From Halocafeteria seosinensis (lineage: Eukaryota; Sar; Bigyra; Bicosoecida), in contig LVLI01000266.1 of assembly GCA_001687465.1 (NCBI GenBank), forward strand, positions 1 through 28,892: DNA of 28,892 nt. The letters run 5' to 3'. The notes beneath the pieces were generated by a model. That model was not told the origin of the DNA, made no database searches, and was given only the letters and a program-made list of their open reading frames with translations. The position numbers and the translations under genes are program-made. Positions 21,333 through 28,892 of the stretch are shown piece after piece. Each line of letters opens with the position of its first letter. Positions within the stretch are counted from its first letter, which is position 1.

Positions 21333-23033
21333 ATGGCGTACGAAGACAAAGACGGTACCGAGGGGATTTCAGAAGAGACTGAGAGAGCCTTTTTGGACTG
21401 GTTCCATGCGCATGGAGGGCGGCATCCAAAGATCCAGTACCCCTCTAGAGAGACCATCAATGGTGTGCGTGGGGCCGTGGCAGTCGAAGATATAGAGGTA
21501 AGTGGAAATGCGTGTATTCGCGACAGTGCCACCTCTATCTAAGTGTCAATCTGTGGACAGTCTGAAGAGGTGATGATAACAGTTCCTCGTAAACTAATGA
21601 TTAGCTCAGAAGACTGCAATGCCTGCCCTTATCTGAACCCCGTCTTCGAGAGTCTCCCGGAGATATTCCAAGACGAAGATATGGTACGTACTCCAACGGG
21701 TCTCCACCCTCGGTGAATTTGTACTGCTTAGTTCTCTCCTTCGTACGCCTACAGAAGTTGGCATTCTTTCTCGTCAATGAAAAACTGAAAGGACACCAGA
21801 GTTTTTGGGCCGCTTACTTGAGAATGTTGCCGCGGCCGCTAACAATCTGTGAATGGTCCTCGGAGGAACTCGAGCAACTTCAAGACACTCAGCTAGTGGA
21901 TCGTTCACATCGGCGCGCCGTTACTTTACGAAACACGTTCAACAACGCCAAGATAGCCATTGAAGCAAAATTCCCGGTATGTGTTGATAGAACACTAACT
22001 GTTGCATAGTTGCTCCCGTTCATCATGTAGCTCGTTTTCGCCGAATTGTTCAGGAGCACTTGAACTGGAGCCACTTCTCACTCCCCAATTTCTTGTGGGC
22101 CTGGAGAACTATTCAAGGCATGTATACTTGTGATCCGCTAAGCTGTTTTCATATTATCATTCCTATGGTGCTGGAATTCCTCAGTGCAGCTCGGGCCTTT
22201 GGTAGGTTTCTGCCGTGGACAGCACTTGTACCGTTCGCGGACTGTCTGAACCATGCCAACGTTCCGGTCAAGTATTCTTACGACTCCAATTGTAACTTTT
22301 TGATGCGACCAACGAAAAGTAATCGATATCCCAAAGGACAAGAAGTCTATAACTCGTATGGACGGCGAGATAACAAGCATTTACTCTTGGAGTACGGATT
22401 TTGTCTCTTGAACAACGAGTGGGAGTACATAGACTTCCCTGTTTCTCCCTATACCTGTCTTTCCCCGAGCAAGAATCGATTAGAACTCTTGCGATTGGCT
22501 AGTTATTCCAAATCAACCATTAAGCTTTATTGGAACAAGTAAGCCTCATTCAACCCCGTTTTGACTTTTCTAGATGGCATTGTTTATATTGGGGGCTTTC
22601 TCGCAGGTTCGGTGAGCAGCTTCTCTTATACTATAGGCTCCAGCATATTCCTGAACACTTCCTGGAAGAAGGTCTGGCATGGAAAGCCTGGAGCCAACCG
22701 TTGACGTTGGAATCTGAAATGGCCGCTCTGTCGAGAATGCGGGCCGACATCCAGGGCTGGATCGACCAGTTTCCTACTTCGTTAGACTACGACCTTGGTT
22801 TGCTACAAGCTTGTTCGGAGGGGCACACGAGCATTGCTCTGAATTATAGAATTACGAGGAAACGCATCTTGCAGCAGCAATTGGAGTGGATCGATGGACT
22901 GCGTCCACTGGTAGAGAAGTTGCAAAATAGCCTTCGCGAATGCGTCGGGGACGGCAAAGGAGGCCTCCCTTCTAAAGAACCTGCTGAAAAATATCTGAAG
23001 TCCCTGTTTGAGCACTACCACGAGAAACGGTAG
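21333..23033 (+). CDS. SET-domain protein methyltransferase (Rubisco LSMT/SETD3/SETD6-like)
   Basis: Exons: 21333..21497, 21561..21683, 21755..21976, 22054..22117, 22190..22538, 22607..23033; 449 aa. This family uses S-adenosylmethionine to methylate Lys (or His in SETD3) on non-histone proteins. Visible SET features: an N-terminal FLDWFHAHGG and GVRGAVAVEDIE.SEEVMITVPRKLMIS, then the split-SET insert (FWAAYLRMLPRPL, LPNFLWAWRTIQ), ARAFGRFLPWTALVPFADCLNH with the NH motif, and GQEVYNSYGRRDNKHLLLEYGF with the catalytic-region Tyr. The C-terminal helical part fits the Rubis-subs-bind domain. Intron 4 (22118..22189) is read as GC-AG because that places the Arg of the SR-like motif at the conserved distance from FLWA; a GT-AG alternative (22122..22184) would add three residues. 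The substrate cannot be predicted. Confidence 0.88.
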
Positions 23034-23046
23034 CAACAGTCCAGCT

Positions 23047-25705
23047 CTATCGATACTCTTGCTGCAAGACTGTATCTGCAAGCAGCCGGTGATGGGACCT
23101 ACTATGCGATCGTCCTAAGTCTTTCTCAGGTGTCAACGGTGGGTGGTACACGTTTATGGGTGTGCCGTGTTGACTGCGGGGACGTAGCGTGAAGGGTAGC
23201 GAACGAGAATGAGGCCGCGTAGTAGAGTAGACGCCATTACTACTTGATTGAGGTCTCCTTGTTCTATCGGAGAAACTCAAACTGAGCGACAACGGAGAAT
23301 TTTGTCGTTCATCGTAGGAGTTGGGACCCCCTTTCGGATCTCTTCCTCTAGAGTTCTTGGAGCCTTCAGCCAAAGAGTCCAACGAATCAGCCGGTTCATT
23401 CTTGCGCTTGTCTCGTTTAACCGCCACTTTGGCTGTACGAGAGTGCTCCGTGTATGGTTTGACGGGTCCCTCCAAAGGCGACTGCTGTTGTTTAGTAGAT
23501 GCACCAGGTGATTGGGATTTTCCACCGTTCTTGCTGGGAGGGGAAATTGTAGTGGTGTTATCCCACTCTTGCGGTTTTGCTGTATTTCGTTTAGGCGCTT
23601 CGCTGGCCTTTTTCTTTGGTGCTCTTCTGTTACGTTTCTGAGAACGAGCTGACGACAACGGTTTCCCATTTGTCTTAGTTTTACCACCGGTGGTGTGATT
23701 GACTTCATTCACATGATGGTTCGGTGAAGGCTTTGCTGGGCTTTCTCTATTTTGTTTGTAGCTGTGCGTGGGTTGAACTTGCTCTTGCCCTGGATCGGTA
23801 CGCTGCGGTTTCTCAGGTTGTCTTCGTTCAGGCGACACCTGAGGCGCATTGACTGTAACTACTTGGTCGGTTTGGTAAAGTTGGCGGTCCTCGTATTCAT
23901 CTTCGGGTCTCATGGTGTAGTAGGAGAACTGCCTTTGTATGGCGTTGGGTATTGTTTGTGGGGGCTGCTGTGTCTCGAAAAATTCCTGTTGGTTTACCTG
24001 TTCGGGGTAGGGAGCGTGCATCATTGCATTTGCTAACTGAGGATACCCACCATACCCATTTGTTTGAGGTTCCTTCGCTGTTTCCGGTGGCTGGCTATAG
24101 ACCTGCAGAGGTATATGTGGGCTGCTGAAGTGACGGTTTTTTTCTAGCATGGTTTCTTGATGGCTCCCAGCTTCCGCGTATTCCAGCTTCGGCGAACGAA
24201 AACCCTCTCTACTTTTGTTTGGAGTGTTAGAACTCGCACGATCACCTCTTTCTCTCGGTGCATATGTCTCTAAGTCTAGATGCTGTTTGAGTGCCTTGTT
24301 TCTTGAATCAAGCTGCTTTACCCTTGCCTCCAGTTGCATTCTTTGGTTGCGCTCTTGAAATATGACTCCATCTGCCTCTTCGAGTAACTGCTGAGTGCGA
24401 GTGAGCTTTTGCTGTATCGTTGCAGCAGAATTATTGGCAGTTTTTCTCTGTTCTCGCGTTTCAGCCAACATATTTTGCATCTGCTGCTGTAAACCTTCGA
24501 GACCTTGATTAGCTTGTTGGAGCTCCATTACTTGATCTTTCAGGTTTTGGACGGTATTATCGCGGGCTTTGAGTTCATTTTGCGCTTCGGATAACTGCCG
24601 CTGCAGTTCCTCTGTCTGTTCATTCGTCGCAGCATTGTGTTCATCCAGCTGACTAAGCTTGCTCTCCAGTTGTTTGATTGTTTGCTTTGATCTAAATAGC
24701 TCTTGCTCTACCGTTTTTGTTTCCTCTTTTTGCTGCTGTAGGTCACTCTTAGACGATAGAAGTTGCTGCTCAGCTTTCTCTCGTCTTTCTTTTTCCTCTG
24801 CCGTCTCTGCTTCTTTCTCCGCTAACCTTTGCTCAACCTCCTTAAGTTGACTCTGCAATTCAATGAGATCATTCCGCGGTGCCTTAGTCAAAGAAGCTAT
24901 CTGATTCTTCAGGTCGTCTATTTCCGCTTCACGGTCTTGTATGGCTTCCTCGAGACGAGCTACTCGTTGTTGCTGTTTCTCGTTTGTCCGTTTTTCAAGG
25001 GTGGAATTTTCTCGAAGTTCGTTCTGCATATTGGACAAAAGAATATTTATTGATAAATGCCTTTGAAGCACTCGTAAAATTCAACAATACGCACGTTTTC
25101 ACTCTCGAGTTCGACAACTCGCGTGCGAAGTGCGTTAACATCTTGAAAGTATTTCTGCTTCTGCTTTTTCCAGCTATCTTCCTTACTGCGATTGCAATAA
25201 CGGGTGCTTTGTCTCAGTGGACTCTCTGTACCGAGAGCGCAAACTCTACTTACTCTTCCTCATCTGCTCGCTCAGCCTCTAGTAGTCTATGAAGCTGTCC
25301 CAACTCCGCATTGTGGACTTCTTGGATATCTATGTTTTCTTGACGGGCTTCAGTAAGCGTTTGCTGAAGCTGTTTAATCGTCAACAGCAATTGATGCTGA
25401 TTCTGTGCAGCTCCAACATACTGGTCTAGAAGATACTGAGTTTCTCTCAAACGTTTTCGTAAGTCATCATTTCCCGCGTTCTTTGGAGGGTTTTCTAGGA
25501 ACTTCTGCGAAACAGGGGCTGGCTGAGAATACGTTTGAGACTCATGAGCTGACTGAGGGTATTTTTGCGATGCAGAACCTGAATGGGAGTACTGTTGCGA
25601 TATAGGAGCCGGCTGGGAATACTTGGAGAGCTGAAAGTGGTCAGATGCTCCCATTATCTGAGGTGTCGAGACGCTTGTAGTTTGAGTCTCTCTCGGTCGA
25701 GCCAT
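23047..25705 (-). CDS. Long coiled-coil protein with disordered Pro/Gln-rich tail
   Basis: Three exons: 25705..25254, 25185..25095, 25023..23047; 839 aa, introns 68 and 71 nt, phases closing. I do not recognise a named family. Residues 29-68 are four tandem decapeptides of the type YSQPAPISQQ. From about 75 to 445 the sequence is a nearly continuous coiled coil, rich in Glu, Gln, Lys and Leu heptads (for example QLKEVEQRLAEKEAETAEEK and KQTIKQLESKLSQLDEH). The last ~390 residues are disordered, with Gln/Pro/Tyr-rich then Lys/Arg/Ser-rich stretches and no domain. No signal or membrane segment is seen. The layout suggests a cytoskeletal, centrosomal or vesicle-tether scaffold, but this is a guess from composition alone. 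Its stop codon lies 13 bases from the stop of the convergent SET gene. Confidence 0.85.
25502..25621 (-). repeat. Four tandem 30-bp units coding decapeptide repeats
   Basis: Within exon 1 of the coiled-coil gene four consecutive 10-codon units encode YSQPAPISQQ, YSHSGSASQK, YPQSAHESQT and YSQPAPVSQK. Positions 1 (Tyr), 8 (Ser) and 9 (Gln) are constant. The first and last units are the most alike. This is a coding minisatellite. Confidence 0.85.
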
Positions 25706-26759
25706 TAGTGTTATGAAATATAGCAGCTTTTTACGTAGGTAGAACTACCGTCAATATGATGCCCCACTACTTGATCACCCGAACTTTTGATACAACTGAA
25801 CTCTCTGCTGCTGTCCTATCGTCTGGTTCGAATGAATGATTCTTCGGCGCTGACGTTAAGCCATTTGACTTGAGTCCGGAGGCAGAGGATCTCCACCACT
25901 AGAATCGCTGCTCTGTCTTACTCTACGAATAACCTCAATCGACAAAGTTCATGTTTAACTCTTTTGTATGTGTTTATGGTAGCTTCTGGGATTATGTATA
26001 CCACAATAGGAGTCGATTGAAGTTGTAATACCAGTGGTGTTCCTCGTGTGAGACAGACTAACCACTATCATATAGTAAAAAAGTTTACAATACCACGATC
26101 GAACTTATCAAATCAATGTTCCCGTTGGAATAAGTCACTGTACCCCTCCTGCTCAAAACAATACAAATGTGAATGTAGCCAGTTGCAGCTTGTAAGCTGC
26201 AACTTACAACCAGTTCTGGCGCCAAAAATTCGATTCTCCCTCACAAATGTTGAAACAGTGTACATTTATGCGTTCCTCTACAGCAATTGAAAGCAACAGC
26301 TTAGACACTCTTTCGGAGTTTATCGAACTTGTAACTTGAGCCATGTGGTACAATATTGTACCTCATAGGGCTCTGGCTACACACGTACCACGGCATACCT
26401 GCTGGTTCGGTACAGCTTTTACGAGTTTTCAGATCCAGTGTTACTCTTCTTCGCTTGAGCCTTCTATATCATGTGATCAATTATCTAACATCATTGTACT
26501 CTGGACTCCAGTCTGGAGTGCGACGTTCGCTGCCGGGACGATTCTTGGCGAAGCTTGTGAAGTTGAACTGCGCGCGTATTCTGCTGTCAGACTGCTTGGG
26601 TGGTGTGGTAAAATTCGATCTATACCGCGAGGATTTGATAATACACAATATTTTAGTGCGATTTTAAATCGCTCCAGCTTATGGCATCCACCAAAATAGC
26701 GAGCGAGAAACACTACATATGCCGCCTGCAGAAAGAGTCTCGCTGATCGCGGTGTGAAG
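25706..26759. other. Divergent intergenic region of about 1 kb
   Basis: This region lies between two genes pointing away from each other, so it should contain both promoters. Open frames of up to 160 codons occur (for example minus 26959..26477) but cross the neighbouring gene's exons and have no family features. Notable structure: overlapping perfect inverted repeats at 26181-26209 and a 7-bp-arm inverted repeat ACTCCAG/CTGGAGT at 26505-26519. Confidence 0.45.
26181..26209. repeat. Two overlapping perfect inverted repeats
   Basis: AGTTGCAGCTT and AAGCTGCAACT (26181-26191 and 26194-26204) form 11-bp arms around GT. TTGTAAG and CTTACAA (26190-26196 and 26203-26209) form a second pair that shares bases with the first. 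The two hairpins cannot form at the same time. Confidence 0.85.
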
Positions 26760-27657
26760 ATGGCTTCAACAACGGTAGCGCCATCGAGGAAATCTAAAGA
26801 GCGCAAGCCGCATTCCACTTGTACAGGAGGACACGAACTCCTCGAACACCCCGCTCCGTAAGTTCTCCATCTATGCTGATTTTTTTTATATCCCTTCCTA
26901 GTGCCAAGGTAATCCGAGCTACTTGCAGCGAATTGCGGGACCAACTGCAACAATGCCATGACGAGCTACGAGACCTACTCCAACGACAGAAGGCAGTCTC
27001 GGACGAATACAATGAAATATTGAATGGAAACAGAGAAAGCGTAAGACAGTTAGTTCTTGGCCTGTCACAAATGCCAAATCGCCACCGCAATCACTCCGTT
27101 GCTACTGCTAGGAATTTGCAGCTTGGACTCATAGAAAACAGCAAAAAAACGATGAAGAACCTTGACGCAGCAGTATGTTCCGTGCTTTGACATCCTTAAG
27201 AGAGTACTACTAACAGTCATTGATTCCACTGTCCGCAGATCGTCACCGCTAAGCAACCTGGATACTTTTCCTACTACAAGCCACCTCATCACATCCGACA
27301 TATTGTGTCGAATGAGGTATTGATGGATAAATTGGAAGAAATCGAAGAACTGGAAGATAAAATTGACGATGTATGTTGTTAGTTGACGGCCACGACCGAG
27401 CGACTGTAATGATTGATCTATCCGCATGCCTTTTTTTTTTTTTTTTTTGCCAGCTTAAAGAGAAGATGAGAAACACCGAGCAACGGATTCAGAGTTCAAT
27501 GGTCAAGGAACGGAAGTGTAAGAGTTTAGATGAGTGGTTTGATGTGCACGGTAGGCCTAGTCCCAATTATGGAGGGGAGGGTTTTGCGACGGCGTTCAAG
27601 CAAAATCCTAGAGTGCATGCAGGCACGAAATACTTAGAAGGTAACATCAAGTCTTAA
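26760..27657 (+). CDS. Hypothetical small coiled-coil protein, about 234 aa
   Basis: Four exons: 26760..26857, 26902..27172, 27239..27370, 27454..27657; phases close. Introns are 44, 66 and 83 nt; the first is the shortest in the window and the third has an 18-T tract just before its TTGCCAG acceptor. The product is not recognised. Residues 1-30 are basic, residues ~35-75 form a Gln/Glu/Leu-rich helix (ELRDQLQQCHDELRDLLQRQ), the middle has a Tyr/Pro/His segment (QPGYFSYYKPPHHIRH), then a second acidic coiled coil (MDKLEEIEELEDKIDDLKEK) and a polar C-terminus with KCKSLDEWFDVHGRPSPNYGG. No signal or membrane segment is present. The two coiled coils suggest a structural or adaptor role in a complex, without firm evidence. 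Splice closure across four exons makes the gene itself secure. Confidence 0.82.
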
Positions 27658-27814
27658 CACTGTTTCCATTCTCCCTATTATTTACGATCTCAGAAGTGTG
27701 CTCCGTACAGGTTTTAGGAGTAATGCCACTATAATGAAACCAGGAAGACTCACCAAATGATAAATCAAGCCGAATGGAATACTAATAAGCACAAGGGAAT
27801 AATCAGAAACTGCT

Positions 27815-28539
27815 TTATTCACTACCACCACCACAAATTGTTGGGTCTCCCTTTTGCGATAAGATCAAAGACACAATTAGACCGTAAAGTCCAAGCGCTT
27901 CAGCGAAAATCAAGATAAGCATCATAGCAACGAAAAGCTTAGGTTGCTGCCCAACAGCTCTAACACCGGCATCTCCGACGACTCCAATCGCAAGCCCAGC
28001 GGCGAGGGATCCTAACCCTACTGAGAGTCCAGAAGCTAAGTGGGCGTATCCGCCATATGCAGAGTATTTTGGTCCCTCACTGGTAGGCGACGTTACTGCG
28101 ATGCCCACACGACAAGTCGATTGATCACTTCTTCCTTCGAATAATACGACTAAGTGACGTTTGCCTTACCTTTACCAACCAAAATGGCCCCCACAATGAG
28201 CCCGTAGATACCTAAAATACCTGCCATAACGACTGGAATGATGTTCCTCATCACCCTCTCTGGGTGCATGATACCCATTGAGGAAATGCCTACTCCAGAC
28301 TTTGCGGTTCCATAGGCAGCACCGAGATCTGGACCCAAAAGCGGAAACAAGTGACAAAAACGGTCGCGACAGCTTCCAGGGGGGACAATGGGGGGACACA
28401 AAGGTCTGGGGTCTCGCCGCTGCCCCTAATCCTAGATGCGCGGCTATCGTTACTTACTGCAAAATACCAAGGCTGCTGCGACACCCATGAACCCAAAGAA
28501 GGGTGCTGATTGGGGGCAAAGTTCTTCTGTCGACGACAT
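27815..28539 (-). CDS. V-type H+-ATPase 16 kDa proteolipid, subunit c
   Basis: Three exons: 28539..28458, 28328..28170, 28095..27815; 173 aa, introns 128 and 73 nt. Subunit c forms the proton-translocating ring of the vacuolar ATPase Vo sector. Four membrane helices are visible: the first from [13 protein letters not shown] through [12 protein letters not shown], the second [19 protein letters not shown], the third [19 protein letters not shown], and the fourth [20 protein letters not shown] carrying the essential proton-binding Glu146. Hallmarks such as [15 protein letters not shown] and [13 protein letters not shown] match the c subunit rather than c''. The C-terminus is extended by ~10 residues ([12 protein letters not shown]). 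The ATG at 28539 gives the normal short N-terminus. Confidence 0.97.
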
Positions 28540-28892
28540 TTTCTTGCTGTGTTAAAAGAGGTAAGCTATCTGTTTATCCGTAGAATCCGGACGATTGAGA
28601 ATCCTTCTGCTCTCTGCGTATGAAGCAACAGAAGCGCTCGAATCAATGAAACATACGTCCACATTATTCGCCACTCCATAGAGTGTACTTACCAGTGAGT
28701 TCTAGATCTTTCGCCACTCGTCATCAACTCTGCGAGAATGCATCTTACTCTCGGTCCAACTGTGTTCTCCCACTCGGTCCCCCGCCGGATTGTTTGATGC
28801 CTCGGTGAGCCGAGAACCTGCCATATACAGTATATGTGTGCCTCATGTGACATGCGGCGTCCTGGAAATGGGGGAACGAAAGCACGCGTTGA
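28540..28892. promoter_or_regulatory. Upstream region of the V-ATPase c gene with a possible 5' UTR intron
   Basis: No coding content is recognised. On the minus strand a strong donor CTG|GTAAGTAC begins at 28692, and TTTTTAACACAG ends at 28547, eight bases before the ATG. A 146-nt leader intron is therefore plausible. The remainder should contain the promoter; no core element is identified. Confidence 0.35.

Noticed and set aside
26343-26699. Plus-strand 118-codon frame in the divergent intergenic region
   Set aside because: It overlaps another plus frame of similar length, is rich in Trp/Cys/Ser without motifs, and has no splice context.
26477-26959. Minus-strand 160-codon frame upstream of the small coiled-coil gene
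   Set aside because: It covers exon 1, intron 1 and part of exon 2 of the well-spliced plus-strand gene, and has no recognisable domain.

Overview
This is a nuclear DNA window from a compact, intron-containing eukaryote. Nearly every confident gene is split by short GT-AG introns, mostly 60-77 nt with a few outliers (44, 83, 96, 127, 128 and 378 nt). Exon phases close exactly when the genes are spliced by eye. The gene set is purely eukaryotic: proteasome lid subunit, Arp2/3 subunit, V-ATPase proteolipid, AGC kinase, ubiquitin protease. A large pentatricopeptide (PPR) protein and a Rubisco-LSMT/SETD-type SET-domain protein would suit an alga or another plastid-bearing or plastid-derived protist, but the lineage cannot be fixed from this window. 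Single ambiguous bases (N) occur at 298, 3721 and 18622.

Layout. 1-702: decayed or edge-cut fragment of a non-LTR-type reverse transcriptase (- strand). 1330-2377: unrecognised two-exon gene (-). 2378-4468: about 2 kb with no supportable gene. 4469-9661: four-exon PPR protein of about 1660 residues (+). 10252-12726: seven-exon AGC kinase with an N-terminal PH/TH1-like domain (+). 12757-12975: degenerate copy of the 3' end of the next gene (-). 13114-14549: proteasome subunit Rpn8 (-). 14909-16573: HtrA/Deg serine protease (-). 16962-17469: ARPC5 (+). 18043-21125: membrane-anchored ubiquitin-specific protease (+). 21333-23033: SET-domain methyltransferase (+). 23047-25705: coiled-coil protein with decapeptide repeats (-). 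26760-27657: small coiled-coil protein (+). 27815-28539: V-ATPase subunit c (-).

The neighbours do not form a pathway; this looks like an ordinary eukaryotic gene neighbourhood. Two genes are protein-quality-control factors linked by function (Rpn8 and the ubiquitin protease), and HtrA is an organellar quality-control protease, but there is no evidence that they are co-regulated. Gene spacing is tight: the SET and coiled-coil genes converge with only 13 bases between stop codons, and HtrA and ARPC5 share a 388-base divergent intergenic region.

The most notable observations are the two-transmembrane N-terminus on a USP, the roughly 60-residue acidic insertion inside the Rpn8 MPN domain, the nearby decayed copy of the Rpn8 tail, the roughly 1000-residue linker between two PPR blocks, a probable GC-AG intron in the SET gene, and the edge retroelement fragment.
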